From: Synechococcus sp. CC9902
GTDB taxonomy: Bacteria; Cyanobacteriota; Cyanobacteriia; PCC-6307; Cyanobiaceae
Assembly: GCF_000012505.1 (NCBI RefSeq)
Contig: NC_007513.1
Location: 2,170,001-2,234,000, forward strand
Direction: 5' to 3'
Length of the DNA stretch: 64,000 nt
Positions 33,993 through 43,538 of the stretch are shown one piece after another. The notes below the pieces were generated by a model. It ran no database searches. It was given only the letters and a program-made list of their open reading frames with translations, and was not told the origin of the DNA. Every line of letters starts with the position of its first letter. Positions within the stretch are counted from its first letter, which is position 1. The position numbers were made by a program, and so were the translations under genes.

Positions 33993-36575
33993 ATGCTGAA
34001 CGCCTACAGCAAGCTGGCCGCAGAACGAGAAGCCCAGGGCGTTCCGGCGTTGCCGCTGACTGCTGAGCAAACCAAAGACCTCACTCAACTGCTCGAAAAT
34101 CCGCCGACAGATCAAAAGCAGATCCTGCTGGAGCTGCTCAGTGATCGCATTCCACCTGGGGTTGATGAAGCGGCCTACGTAAAAGCAACCTGGCTTAGCG
34201 CTGTGGCCCAGGGCAATGCGAGCAGTCCTTTCGTTACGCCCCTTGAAGCAACACGGCTCCTGGGAACGATGGTTGGCGGCTACAACGTGGCTGCCCTGAT
34301 CGAACTGCTGAACAACAGTGATGAGGAACTGGCCAAATGTGCAGCCCAAGGACTAAGCCGCACGCTGCTGGTTTACGACGCCTTCAATGAAGTGATGGAC
34401 CTGGCCACCAGCAATCGCTTCGCCAAGCAGGTGGTCGACAGTTGGGCAGCTGCTGAGTGGTTCACAACAAAAGCCGAGCTAGCCGAATCGATCACCGTGA
34501 CCGTGTTCAAGGTGGACGGAGAAACCAACACCGACGACCTCTCCCCAGCCACCCATGCCACAACACGGCCTGACATCCCCCTGCATGCTCTGGCGATGCT
34601 GGAGACGAGAGACCCCAACGGGCTCAACACCATTGCGAAGCTGAAAGAGAACGGCCATCCAGTGGCCTACGTCGGCGATGTGGTGGGTACAGGCAGCTCA
34701 CGAAAAAGTGCGATCAACTCCGTTCTTTGGCATACGGGTAATGACATTCCCCACGTGCCAAACAAACGCGCTGGAGGCGTAATTCTCGGCGGCAAAATCG
34801 CCCCAATCTTTTTCAACACCGCGGAAGATTCCGGCGCGCTTCCGATCGAATGTGATGTCAGCCAACTGAACACAGGTGATGTGATCACGATCCGTCCCCA
34901 TGCCGGCACGGTCGAACGCGATGGAACGGTGATCAGCCACTTTGATTTGAAACCCAGCACGATCAGCGATGAGGTGCGGGCTGGCGGCCGAATTCCTCTC
35001 ATGATCGGCAGGGCCCTCACCGACAAAGTTCGCAACCAGCTGGGACTTCCTCCCTCAGAGGTATTTATTCGCCCGAGCACCCCTCAGGACAACGGCAAAG
35101 GATTCACCTTGGCCCAAAAAATGGTTGGCAAAGCGTGTGGACTCCCCGGTGTACAGCCCGGAACGAGCTGCGAACCCCTCATGGCCACGGTCGGCTCTCA
35201 AGACACCACAGGTCCGATGACCCGTGACGAGATGAAGGAACTGGCTTGTCTGGGCTTCTCCTCCGACTTAGTGATGCAGAGCTTTTGCCATACAGCGGCC
35301 TATCCGAAGCCTGTCGACCTCCAAACCCAACAAGACCTTCCCGATTTCTTTGCTCAGCGCGGCGGAGTTGCCCTGCGACCAGGAGACGGGATTATCCACA
35401 GCTGGCTGAATCGCATGCTTCTGCCAGACACCGTGGGTACGGGGGGGGACAGTCACACCCGATTCCCCCTCGGTATTTCGTTCCCGGCAGGTTCAGGCTT
35501 GGTGGCATTTGCCGCGGCCATCGGCGCCATGCCTTTGGATATGCCGGAATCTGTTTTAGTGCGATTCAGCGGCGCACTGCAGCCGGGCGTGACCTTACGA
35601 GATGTGGTGAATGCCATCCCGTGGGTGGCCATTCAACGGGGCCTGCTCACGGTGGAAAAAGCCAACAAAAAAAATATTTTCAATGGCCGAATCATGGAAA
35701 TCGAAGGTCTTCCTGATTTGAAACTCGAACAGGCCTTTGAACTCACCGACGCCACAGCAGAGCGATCGTGCGCGGGCTGCACCATCAAACTCTCCGAAGC
35801 AACGGTGAGTGAATACTTACGCAGCAATGTGGCTTTGCTGAAGAACATGATCGCGCGGGGCTACAGCGATGCGCGAACCCTCGCGCGACGGGTGAAAGCG
35901 ATGGAGGACTGGCTGGCGAATCCCCAGCTTCTTCAGGCAGATGCCGATGCGGAATACGCCGAGATCCTTGAGATCAATCTCGATGAACTCACCGAACCGG
36001 TTCTGGCCTGCCCCAACGATCCCGACAATGTGAAGCTGCTGAGCGAGGTGGCTGGAAACGCCGTTCAGGAGGTCTTCATTGGTTCGTGCATGACCAACAT
36101 CGGCCATTACCGCGCCGCCGCGAAAGTGCTGGAAGGTTCCGGCAGCAACAAAGCTCGACTCTGGGTTTGTCCACCCACAAGGATGGACGAACAAATGCTG
36201 AAGCAAGAGGGGTACTACGCCACCTTCGAAGCAGCTGGTAGTCGAATGGAAATGCCTGGATGCTCCCTTTGCATGGGAAATCAGGCCCGTGTGGACGACG
36301 ACACCACCGTGTTCTCCACCAGCACACGCAACTTCAACAATCGTTTGGGGAAAGGCGCCCAGGTGTATCTAGGTAGTGCAGAGCTAGCAGCCGTTTGTGC
36401 ACTTTTAGGCCGCATTCCCAACCCCGAGGAGTACCAACGCATCGCCGCAGAAAAAATCAATCCTCTGTCGGATGAGCTTTACCGCTACCTGAACTTCGAC
36501 CAAATTGCTGGATTCGAGGACCAAGGGCGTGTGATGAGCGCCGACGACGAAGCCGCAGTTTTGGCACAAGCCTGA
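33993..36575 (+). CDS. acnB: Bifunctional aconitate hydratase 2 / 2-methylisocitrate dehydratase
   Basis: TCA-cycle enzyme, citrate to isocitrate. 860 residues, AcnB layout: N-terminal HEAT-like domain ([19 protein letters not shown]), swivelling domain ([17 protein letters not shown]), then the core. The cluster cysteines are in [16 protein letters not shown] and [11 protein letters not shown]. Start ATG 33993 ([13 protein letters not shown]); an upstream in-frame extension overlaps aroF-type promoter DNA. Divergent from the DAHP synthase gene, about 97 bases apart. Confidence 0.97.
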   Translation: MLNAYSKLAAEREAQGVPALPLTAEQTKDLTQLLENPPTDQKQILLELLSDRIPPGVDEAAYVKATWLSAVAQGNASSPFVTPLEATRLLGTMVGGYNVAALIELLNNSDEELAKCAAQGLSRTLLVYDAFNEVMDLATSNRFAKQVVDSWAAAEWFTTKAELAESITVTVFKVDGETNTDDLSPATHATTRPDIPLHALAMLETRDPNGLNTIAKLKENGHPVAYVGDVVGTGSSRKSAINSVLWHTGNDIPHVPNKRAGGVILGGKIAPIFFNTAEDSGALPIECDVSQLNTGDVITIRPHAGTVERDGTVISHFDLKPSTISDEVRAGGRIPLMIGRALTDKVRNQLGLPPSEVFIRPSTPQDNGKGFTLAQKMVGKACGLPGVQPGTSCEPLMATVGSQDTTGPMTRDEMKELACLGFSSDLVMQSFCHTAAYPKPVDLQTQQDLPDFFAQRGGVALRPGDGIIHSWLNRMLLPDTVGTGGDSHTRFPLGISFPAGSGLVAFAAAIGAMPLDMPESVLVRFSGALQPGVTLRDVVNAIPWVAIQRGLLTVEKANKKNIFNGRIMEIEGLPDLKLEQAFELTDATAERSCAGCTIKLSEATVSEYLRSNVALLKNMIARGYSDARTLARRVKAMEDWLANPQLLQADADAEYAEILEINLDELTEPVLACPNDPDNVKLLSEVAGNAVQEVFIGSCMTNIGHYRAAAKVLEGSGSNKARLWVCPPTRMDEQMLKQEGYYATFEAAGSRMEMPGCSLCMGNQARVDDDTTVFSTSTRNFNNRLGKGAQVYLGSAELAAVCALLGRIPNPEEYQRIAAEKINPLSDELYRYLNFDQIAGFEDQGRVMSADDEAAVLAQA

Positions 36576-36583
36576 AACCAACT

Positions 36584-37966
36584 TTGCAAGGCAACAACGA
36601 CCAAAACCCAAAAAACGATCCTCTGATCTCAAGTCGCAGTATTCGACGGCTGCTCGAACGCCGCTGGTTTGTTGTGGTTCTGGCCCTGTCTTTAACAGGA
36701 CTTGGAGCCACGATCACCGGTTTGTTATTTCAAAGCGGTATTCATGTTTTAAGTGATTGGCGGCGTGATCTCCTTCACGAGGTTCCTGCCTGGATTGTTC
36801 TACCCGTCTTAGGCACATTCGGAGGCTTCGTGTCCGGGTGGCTGATTAGCAACTTTGCGCCAGCTGCCGCAGGCGCAGGGGTCACCCACATCATGGGTTT
36901 TCTGCGTCACAAGTCGGTTCCCATGGGCTTGCGCGTGGGTCTTGTGAAGTTGGTGGCGGGAATCATTGCTATCGGCTGCGGCTTCCCCCTTGGCCCAGAG
37001 GGTCCAGCCGTTCAGATGGGTGGATCCGTCGCCTGGCAAATGTCGCGATGGCTGAAAGCACCCATCGCATTTCGGCGCGTCATCGTTGCGGCCGGCGGCG
37101 GTGCTGGCATCGCTGCCGTGTTCAGCGCACCGCTCGGTGGCTTCATCTATGCGATCGAAGAGTTACTGCACTCGGCAAGACCGGTGGTGCTGTTACTGGT
37201 TTTAATCACCACCTTTTCTGCAGACACATGGGCAGATGTGTTGGGTGTATTCGGACTGGGTTCTGGTGCGAAGGGATTCCAACCCAATCTGGGATTTTTA
37301 CTCGAACGCAAATTTCCAATTGATGTGGAATTTTTTCCCATCGATGTGATTTATCTAATCAGCCTTGGCGCCTTAATTGGTGTCTTAGCGGAGCTTTACA
37401 CCCGCTATGTGCTGATGATGCAACGCCAAGGACAGCATTGGTTTGGCAACAGACTGATTTTGCGCATGAGTCTGAGCGGACTCGTTTTAGGCAGCGTCTA
37501 TGCCGCCTTGCCATCGAGCTTCCACAACCTCGATGAACTGTTCCACATGATTGGCTCAAGCGAAACGGGGGTGTCGCAAGCGTTGGCAGGATTCGTAGTG
37601 CTGTTTTTCAGCACTGGTCTGGCAGCGGCTTCCGGCGCACCGGGAGGGCTTTTTATGCCCATGCTCACCCTTGGCGGAGCCATGGGCTTGGCCTGTGGCG
37701 ATTGGGTCCAATCCCTCACCGGCCATCTTCCCAATACCTACGTTTTCGCAGGTATGGGCGCTTTCGTCGCGGGCTGTTCACGCACACCCATCACCGCAAT
37801 GTTCCTGGCCTTTGCGTTGGTGAAAGACCTACTGATCCTGAAACCAATCCTGGTGGCCTGTCTCACTAGTTTTCTGATCGCCCGACTCTTCAACCCTCAT
37901 TCCATATATGAACGCCAAATGAGCATGGAGAGTGCAGACGAAAAGCGAATTAAGCACAGCAAATAA
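36584..37966 (+). CDS. ClC-family chloride channel/antiporter
   Basis: 460 residues, about ten membrane helices. The gating glutamate motif is present (GFPLGPEGPAVQMGG) as is the GxFxP loop (GAPGGLFMPML) and the inner-gate region YAIEELL with the proton glutamate. The first anion loop, usually GSGIP, is GAGVT, a common variant in environmental homologues that may change selectivity. TTG start 36584, eight bases after acnB, so probably cotranscribed. Ion specificity is unknown. Confidence 0.9.
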   Translation: MQGNNDQNPKNDPLISSRSIRRLLERRWFVVVLALSLTGLGATITGLLFQSGIHVLSDWRRDLLHEVPAWIVLPVLGTFGGFVSGWLISNFAPAAAGAGVTHIMGFLRHKSVPMGLRVGLVKLVAGIIAIGCGFPLGPEGPAVQMGGSVAWQMSRWLKAPIAFRRVIVAAGGGAGIAAVFSAPLGGFIYAIEELLHSARPVVLLLVLITTFSADTWADVLGVFGLGSGAKGFQPNLGFLLERKFPIDVEFFPIDVIYLISLGALIGVLAELYTRYVLMMQRQGQHWFGNRLILRMSLSGLVLGSVYAALPSSFHNLDELFHMIGSSETGVSQALAGFVVLFFSTGLAAASGAPGGLFMPMLTLGGAMGLACGDWVQSLTGHLPNTYVFAGMGAFVAGCSRTPITAMFLAFALVKDLLILKPILVACLTSFLIARLFNPHSIYERQMSMESADEKRIKHSK

Positions 37967-38136
37967 TTAACCCAAAAGTATCAAGCTAAATCTCATTAGT
38001 ACCATTAAAATTACCTATTGGCGCAAGATGTATCAGTTAAATATTGCAAAATTTCCACCATTTATTGGCTTTGATTAATTTGTTGACTTCAAACCAACAA
38101 AACCATGCGTCCTCAACGTCACGCTGACCAGCAAAG

Positions 38137-39798
38137 CTGCAGGATGAGAAGACAGCCAATCTTGATCTCCTGAATCAGGAAACCCTCCTATTTGATCCAG
38201 CACCGCCGGATCCTGATGCACTGCGGGCCGTACTGGCCTTCCCAAGCACGTATTCCGTTGGGATCACAAGCCTTGGGTACCAAATCGTCTGGGCCACCCT
38301 CGCCCAACGGCATGACGTCGACGTTCGCCGCCTGTTTACCGACCAAGGCGATCCACTACCGCGACACTGCGACCTCTTCGGTCTGTCCCTGAGTTGGGAA
38401 TTGGATGGGCCGGTGCTTCCTGAGCTCTTACGCAACCAACGCATTCCGATCTGGGCCGCCGAGCGCAGTGACGATGACCCCATCGTGTTCGGCGGGGGCC
38501 CAGTGCTGACCGCCAACCCAGAACCACTCGCTCCCTTTTTCGATGCCGTGCTCCTTGGAGACGGTGAATTACTGCTGCCCGCCTTCATCGATGCACTGCA
38601 GCAGTGCCGCCACAGTCCACGCAACGAACGCTTGCGGCACCTAGCCCAAGTGCCCGGGGTGTATGTGCCTTCACTCTATGCGCCCCGCTACGACACAGAC
38701 GGGACCTTGATTGCTGTGGAACCGATTGATTCAGCTATCCCTGCGCTGGTTGAAAAACAAACCTGGCGTGGAAACACGCTCAGCCACTCCACAGTCGTGA
38801 CACCAGAAGCAGCTTGGCCCGACATCCACATGGTGGAAGTTGTACGCAGTTGCCCGGAGCTCTGCAGATTTTGCTTAGCCAGTTATCTGACCCTGCCCTT
38901 CCGCACTCCATCGCTTGATGACGGCCTCATCCCCGCCGTTGAAAAAGGATTAACCGCCACCAAGCGCCTGGGGCTTCTAGGGGCATCCGTCACCCAACAT
39001 CCCCAGTTCTCAGACCTTCTGCAGTGGCTGGATCAGGATCGCTTTGATGGAACCCGCATCAGTGTGAGCTCCGTACGGGCCGCCACCGTGACCCCCGAAC
39101 TCACAAGGATCTTGTCGAAACGCGGCAGCCGCTCGCTCACGATTGCCATCGAAAGTGGCAGCGAACGCATGCGAGAGGTCGTCAACAAAAAACTCACCAC
39201 CGAAGCCATCCATGCAGCTGCGCGCCACGCCAAAGAAGGCGGTCTGACCGGACTCAAGTTGTACGGAATGGCCGGGCTACCCACCGAAACCGATGACGAC
39301 ATCGAAGCCACTGCAGAACTCCTTTTGGCACTGAAACGTGACACCAAAGGGCTGCGGTTCACCCTCGGGGTGAGCACGTTTGTTCCAAAAGCCCAAACAC
39401 CGTTCCAATGGCAAGGCGTCCGACCAGAAGCGGAGAAACGGCTGAAACGTCTGGCGAAACGGCTGAAACCCAAAGGGATTGAATTCCGTCCGGAAAGTTA
39501 TGGCTGGAGCGTGATTCAGGCCTTGCTCTCCAGAAGTGATCGCCGCTTGGCGCCCGTGATCGCTGCCGTGGGAGACGGTCGGGAAAGCATGGGCGGATGG
39601 AAAAAGACTTACCGCGCTGCGTTGAACGGTGAACTGAAACCAATGCCCGGACCGACACAGCCGCTCCCACCTCCATGGGCAGACGTGGTGCATGACCCAT
39701 GGGACTCCCAGCGCACCTTGCCTTGGACGCATCTCAGAGGTCCGCTGGCTCCCCAGAAATTGCGAGAGCATCACGATCAAGCTTTGACGGTTGACTGA
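38137..39798 (+). CDS. B12-binding domain radical SAM protein (non-ATG start)
   Basis: About 550 residues. N-terminal cobalamin-binding-like half (LAFPSTYSVGITSLGYQIVW, FGLSLSWE, VFGGGPVLTANPEPL, LLGDGELLLPAFI), then the radical SAM cluster motif RSCPELCRFCLASYL (CxxxCxxC) and GLKLYGMAGLPTETDDDIE. The protein clearly starts before the first in-frame TTG at 38401, since LLFDPAPPDPDALRAVLAFP upstream is coding; but between the in-frame TGA at 38125 and 38401 there is no ATG, GTG or TTG. CTG 38137 is the best start; a one-base frameshift from an ATG at 38105 or 38144 is the alternative. Function unknown. Confidence 0.78.
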   Translation: MQDEKTANLDLLNQETLLFDPAPPDPDALRAVLAFPSTYSVGITSLGYQIVWATLAQRHDVDVRRLFTDQGDPLPRHCDLFGLSLSWELDGPVLPELLRNQRIPIWAAERSDDDPIVFGGGPVLTANPEPLAPFFDAVLLGDGELLLPAFIDALQQCRHSPRNERLRHLAQVPGVYVPSLYAPRYDTDGTLIAVEPIDSAIPALVEKQTWRGNTLSHSTVVTPEAAWPDIHMVEVVRSCPELCRFCLASYLTLPFRTPSLDDGLIPAVEKGLTATKRLGLLGASVTQHPQFSDLLQWLDQDRFDGTRISVSSVRAATVTPELTRILSKRGSRSLTIAIESGSERMREVVNKKLTTEAIHAAARHAKEGGLTGLKLYGMAGLPTETDDDIEATAELLLALKRDTKGLRFTLGVSTFVPKAQTPFQWQGVRPEAEKRLKRLAKRLKPKGIEFRPESYGWSVIQALLSRSDRRLAPVIAAVGDGRESMGGWKKTYRAALNGELKPMPGPTQPLPPPWADVVHDPWDSQRTLPWTHLRGPLAPQKLREHHDQALTVD

Positions 39799-41008
39799 CT
39801 GACGGTTGACTGACGTTCGCCAATCCAGCGAGCAACACCCAGCCAAGAATGTTCATCCTGCTGTCAAACAGTGGCAGATCGGTGGCATGCATCATCACCA
39901 TCACGAGCGCGGCCGCCCACCAAGCCCGCTCGAGCGGGTCTCGCCGCAATATTCCACGTTTCAGCGCAACGACCAACAGGAGAAACACCGTGCCAACAAT
40001 CAGAACAGCTACCGGCAACCCATGACTGATCGCCAACTCCAGCGGCAAATTATGGGAATGGCCATGCCACCGTTTCGCCGCATAGATGGGGTACAGCACG
40101 CTGAACGCAGCCGCACCCCATCCGAACCAAGGGCGGGCCGCCACCAGTTCGATGCCATAAACCCACTGGCCTAGGCGGGTGTGCTTCCAAGCCGTCGGCG
40201 TTCCTTGATCCAACAGGCGCTCTGCAATGCGATCAGGCAAGAGGGCAACGGACCAACTTTTTAAACCGATCGGAATGCCCGGCAACACCGCCAAAGCCAA
40301 GGGCACGGTTAACACCGCCAAAAGCGGCAGCAGCCAAGTCCACTGCAATGGCCCGACCACCAATGGCAACGCAAGGGCAAGAGCGCCCATGGCATTTCTG
40401 GACTGGGTAAACAACACCGCAACAGCCGTCGACAGGGCTAAGGCCAATGCACCACTACGCCGCCACCAACCATCTGGTCGGAGCACACACGCCAACATCA
40501 GAGGCCACACCACCCCTAACCAAGCCCCAGCAATGTTGGCGTAATCAAATAAGCCAGAAAGACGGCCACTGGGTTCTCCTCCAGGAGCAACAAACCAAAC
40601 AATCGCGCCACCCCCGAGTTGCCAAGGACCAGACCAACCCAACAGCATCTGCCCGAACCCTGTGACCACGACAGGCACCGTGCCGGCCACGAGCATCCAA
40701 GCCGCCTGACGACGTTGTTTCACCGTCTCGAGGTGAGGTCGACAAGCCCAGTAAGCCCAAAAGAAGGGCAGCCAATTGGCCAGGCCCGCCCAGGCCAAAG
40801 CTCCTGACTGGGCAAAACAAGCCCCCCCCAACATCAGCAAACCAGCCAACAACAAAGGCTGCGTCCATGGATCGCGCCAGATCGGCTGCTCACGGCCTTG
40901 GCTGCCGCTGATGCAAGCCACCAGAAAGCAGAGCCCCCCCAACAGAGCACTGGAGGGAAGCAAAAACATGCCCAATCGAAATGTCTGGCCTCCAGAGAGC
41001 TTTCTCAC
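39734..41008 (-). CDS. O-antigen ligase family membrane protein
   Basis: 424 residues, about 12 helices. The WaaL/O-antigen ligase family region is visible: GRLSGLFDYANIAG, FTQSRNAMG, and the large loop ending RPWFGWGAAAFSVLYP then HGHSHNLPLELAISHG, with the catalytic-type His. It probably links sugar polymers to a lipid or protein anchor in the outer envelope. C-terminal tail VSQPSVSQPS is encoded by a 15-base tandem repeat overlapping the end of the radical SAM gene (65-base convergent overlap). Confidence 0.83.
   Translation of the reverse strand: MRKLSGGQTFRLGMFLLPSSALLGGLCFLVACISGSQGREQPIWRDPWTQPLLLAGLLMLGGACFAQSGALAWAGLANWLPFFWAYWACRPHLETVKQRRQAAWMLVAGTVPVVVTGFGQMLLGWSGPWQLGGGAIVWFVAPGGEPSGRLSGLFDYANIAGAWLGVVWPLMLACVLRPDGWWRRSGALALALSTAVAVLFTQSRNAMGALALALPLVVGPLQWTWLLPLLAVLTVPLALAVLPGIPIGLKSWSVALLPDRIAERLLDQGTPTAWKHTRLGQWVYGIELVAARPWFGWGAAAFSVLYPIYAAKRWHGHSHNLPLELAISHGLPVAVLIVGTVFLLLVVALKRGILRRDPLERAWWAAALVMVMMHATDLPLFDSRMNILGWVLLAGLANVSQPSVSQPSKLDRDALAISGEPADL
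39785..39814. repeat. 15-base tandem repeat across two converging gene ends
   Basis: Two perfect copies of TGACGGTTGACTGAC (39785-39799, 39800-39814). On the minus strand it encodes VSQPS twice in the ligase tail; on the plus strand it contains the TGA stop of the radical SAM gene. Confidence 0.9.
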
Positions 41009-41021
41009 ACCACCAACCCCA

Positions 41022-41882
41022 TCACGCGAACACTGCTGTACGGCCGCGATACACCATCACCTGGCGTCGCAAATGCAAACGAAGGGCCCTCGCAAGTGCC
41101 AGCCGTTCGGTGTCGCGGCCCTTCCGAATCAGGTCACTCACTTCATCCCGATGACTGACGTGAACAGTCGTCTGCTCAATAATCGGTCCGTCATCAAGAT
41201 CTTCAGTGACGTAATGCGCTGTGGCACCAATTAATTTGACGCCTCGTTCCCAAGCACGGTGATAGGGCTGAGCACCCTTAAAAGCCGGGAGGAAGGAGTG
41301 ATGGATATTGATCACATTGGGAAAGCGCTCTAGGAATCCAGAGCTGAGCACCTGCATGTACTTGGCAAGAACAACAAGTTCAATCCCGTGTTCTTCAAGC
41401 AAACGAAGGATCGTGAGCTCTGCCTCGGACTTTGATGCCGGGGTCACTGGAACACAAAAGAAAGGGACGCCAAAACCCTTGCATAGCTCTTCTAAATCAG
41501 GGTGATTGGCAATTACCAAAGGCACTTGCATCGCCAATTCACCGCTCTGCACGCGCCAGAGCAGGTCAAACAAACAGTGGCTCTGCTTACTGGCAAAAAT
41601 TGCAACTTTTGGCAGATCATCAGAAAAATGAAGCTGGACCTGACCCTTGAGCCGATCTGCAAGGGCACAGGCCGCTTCCGGCAGAGCCTGTCGAGGAATT
41701 CCAAACCCGTCGAGCGTCCATTCAATCCGACTCAGGAACAAGCCAGCACCCACGTCGGTGTGATGGTCGGCATGGCGGATGTTTCCACCATTTGCTGCCA
41801 CCCACCCCGCAAGATCACTCACAAGACCAGAACGATCGGGACAGATCATCTGAAGGATGACCGTGGCCTCACTCACCATCAC
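41022..41882 (-). CDS. purU: Formyltetrahydrofolate deformylase
   Basis: Hydrolyses 10-formyl-THF to THF and formate. N-terminal ACT domain (ILQMICPDRSGLVSDLAGWVA), then the formyltransferase fold: VVLAKYMQVLS, NIHHSFLPAFKGAQPYHRA with the catalytic His, and HYVTEDLDDGPIIEQ with the catalytic Asp. 286 residues. The formate made could feed PurT, also encoded here. Divergent from psbQ, and 13 bases before the O-antigen ligase gene on its own strand. Confidence 0.95.
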   Translation of the reverse strand: MMVSEATVILQMICPDRSGLVSDLAGWVAANGGNIRHADHHTDVGAGLFLSRIEWTLDGFGIPRQALPEAACALADRLKGQVQLHFSDDLPKVAIFASKQSHCLFDLLWRVQSGELAMQVPLVIANHPDLEELCKGFGVPFFCVPVTPASKSEAELTILRLLEEHGIELVVLAKYMQVLSSGFLERFPNVINIHHSFLPAFKGAQPYHRAWERGVKLIGATAHYVTEDLDDGPIIEQTTVHVSHRDEVSDLIRKGRDTERLALARALRLHLRRQVMVYRGRTAVFA

Positions 41883-41948
41883 ACTTTTAAAAACAAATTC
41901 TCCCGCAACAAAGCCTCTGGTTAAAGTCGCAGAAATTATTTTCTAATC

Positions 41949-42398
41949 ATGCTGAAGGCCATACGCCGCCTCGCCGCGTTCTGCCTCTGCATCGGCCTTT
42001 GTTGGGGTTTGATGATTCCGGCCAGCAGTGAAGCCGCATCCAGCAAACCCGACGATCTGAGCGTTCTGAAGCGTCAAGCCGAAGCATTCACGAATACGAA
42101 AGCACGTTTGCCTGAACTCGCTCGTCTTGTGAGTAATGAAGATTGGACCTTCACCCGCAACCTGATTCATGGCCCCATGCAGGAAGTGGGTCGCGAAATG
42201 TTGTTCATCAACAAATCCCTCGATCGCACTGAGCGCAAAAACGCCGACAAGCTGTCACGCTCCTTGAAAGATGCCTTGGCAGGCCTTGATGAAGCAGCAC
42301 GCCTGCAGGATGCCGGTCAAATGCAGAAGGCCTACGGCAATCTTGCTGCAAGCTTTGATGCCTATTCCGACGTCATTCCAGCTGAGGCATTGAGCTGA
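41949..42398 (+). CDS. psbQ: Photosystem II protein PsbQ (CyanoQ)
   Basis: 149 residues. An N-terminal export signal (RRLAAFCLCIGLCWGLMIPASSEAA, in parts) leads to a four-helix lumenal domain: VLKRQAEAFTNTKARLPELA, DWTFTRNLIHGPM, LFINKSLDRTERKNADKLSR. It binds CP47/PsbO side of photosystem II and stabilises water oxidation. In many cyanobacteria PsbQ is a lipoprotein; here the Cys residues of the signal do not form a good lipobox, so the protein may be soluble. Its stop overlaps the start of the FAD oxidoreductase. Confidence 0.9.
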   Translation: MLKAIRRLAAFCLCIGLCWGLMIPASSEAASSKPDDLSVLKRQAEAFTNTKARLPELARLVSNEDWTFTRNLIHGPMQEVGREMLFINKSLDRTERKNADKLSRSLKDALAGLDEAARLQDAGQMQKAYGNLAASFDAYSDVIPAEALS

Positions 42399-43477
42399 CG
42401 CATTCCGTCGCTGTTATTGGTGCTGGAGCCATTGGCCTCAGCACTGCTTGGCAGCTGTCTCAAGGGGGACATCAGGTCGCTCTCTTCGATCCGAGGCTGA
42501 ATCAGCCCAGCGAAACGGGGATTCCTAACAGCAGAGGGAATGGCACCAGTGCGTCCCTGGGTGTGCTGATGGGGCATGTGTTCCGTCGCACCAGTGGTCG
42601 CGGATGGAGACTGCGCCAGCGCAGCATGGCGCTCTGGCCGCAGTGGATTGCGGACCTGCAACGGTTCGAACCAGCGCTCAGCCTGAATCGATCCCTCATT
42701 CAAATCGCAGAGGACGCCTCCGCCTTTGAGCGCATGCGGACGCTCGCATCCGACAGAAGTCATCTGGGTATACAGGCCATCCCGCCTGGCGACATTGAGA
42801 CGATTTGGCCAACCGCTCAGTTCGGAGCACTGCGATCCAAGAACGATGGCCGAATCAACCCAGTGCTGTTGCAAAAAGCTCTTCGCTTAGCCCTTGCATC
42901 AAGTTCCGTCGAGCTTGTCCCAGAGCCCATCAATGCCCTAACTCGCAAAAATCCTGGCTGGCAGCTCAACGGCAGCGGAGGTCACAAAAGCGTTCACGAT
43001 GCTGTTGTGATCTGCGCGGCACTGGCAAGCCCAGCTCTCATCGAACCGCTGGGCCACAGTCGTCCGATCAGCCCAGTCTTAGGACAAGCCCTTGCCCTCC
43101 AATGCGCCGATGGACCCTCCAATTGGCAAGGATGGCCCAGTGTGCTGGTGGACCAGGGATTTAATTTGATCCCGAACGGCCCAAAACGGTTGCTTCTGGG
43201 AGCAACCGTCGAGCCAGGAGATTCAGCGGCGCACAGCCCCTTAGAACTGATGCGATCTCTGAACGACAGAGCACCAACCTGGTTAAAAAACGCCGAACCG
43301 ATTGACCAATGGAGCGGTTTACGCGCACGTCCGGTGGACCGCCCCGCTCCACTGCTCGAAGCACTCGAACCAGGACTCATTTTGGCCTCGGGCCATTACC
43401 GAAACGGCGTTTTACTCGCTCCCGCAACGGCTGAATGGATCGCCAATGGCTTCGCTAATGATGCGAACGGTTTTTGA
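42395..43477 (+). CDS. FAD-dependent oxidoreductase, DAO/glycine-oxidase type (CTG start)
   Basis: About 360 residues of the D-amino acid oxidase/ThiO-like family: dinucleotide motif VAVIGAGAIGLSTAWQL followed by the acidic end of strand 2 (VALFDP), and C-terminal GLRARPVDRPAPLLE and ASGHYRNGVLLAPATAEWIA, the flavin-binding close of the family. The Rossmann motif lies before any ATG/GTG/TTG in frame. CTG 42395 overlaps the psbQ stop (CTGA) and is preceded by GAGG (42384-42387) at seven bases, a good ribosome site. Substrate could be glycine, another amino acid or a related amine. psbQ coupling is unexpected. Confidence 0.8.
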   Translation: MTHSVAVIGAGAIGLSTAWQLSQGGHQVALFDPRLNQPSETGIPNSRGNGTSASLGVLMGHVFRRTSGRGWRLRQRSMALWPQWIADLQRFEPALSLNRSLIQIAEDASAFERMRTLASDRSHLGIQAIPPGDIETIWPTAQFGALRSKNDGRINPVLLQKALRLALASSSVELVPEPINALTRKNPGWQLNGSGGHKSVHDAVVICAALASPALIEPLGHSRPISPVLGQALALQCADGPSNWQGWPSVLVDQGFNLIPNGPKRLLLGATVEPGDSAAHSPLELMRSLNDRAPTWLKNAEPIDQWSGLRARPVDRPAPLLEALEPGLILASGHYRNGVLLAPATAEWIANGFANDANGF

Positions 43478-43486
43478 ACAATCCCA

Positions 43487-43513
43487 ATAAAAAAGGGCCC
43501 TGAATGGGCCCTT
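43487..43513 (-). terminator. Terminator of dnaK (and of the FAD gene)
   Basis: Eight-base stem AAGGGCCC/GGGCCCTT (43493-43500, 43506-43513) with loop TGAAT. On the minus strand it is followed by six T, an excellent rho-independent terminator for dnaK; convergent FAD gene may use it too. Confidence 0.9.
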
Positions 43514-43538
43514 AACTCAAGAAAGTGAGATCGAGAAA

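Noticed and set aside
35246-35716. 156-codon plus-strand frame inside acnB
   Set aside because: Out-of-frame shadow of acnB, Arg/Pro-rich, no motif.
36584-37966. ClC variant motif GAGVT as a novel selectivity class
   Set aside because: Substitution of Ser by Ala in this loop is frequent in bacterial ClC proteins; gating glutamate and GxFxP loop are normal, so there is no strong case.
38079-38101. TTTGTTG/CAACAAA inverted repeat before the radical SAM gene as a terminator for the ClC gene
   Set aside because: AT-rich seven-base stem, no T-run on the right strand, over 100 bases from the ClC stop; likely chance.
42362-42874. 170-codon minus-strand frame over the psbQ/FAD junction
   Set aside because: Antisense to the FAD oxidoreductase with clear Rossmann motif; no motif of its own.
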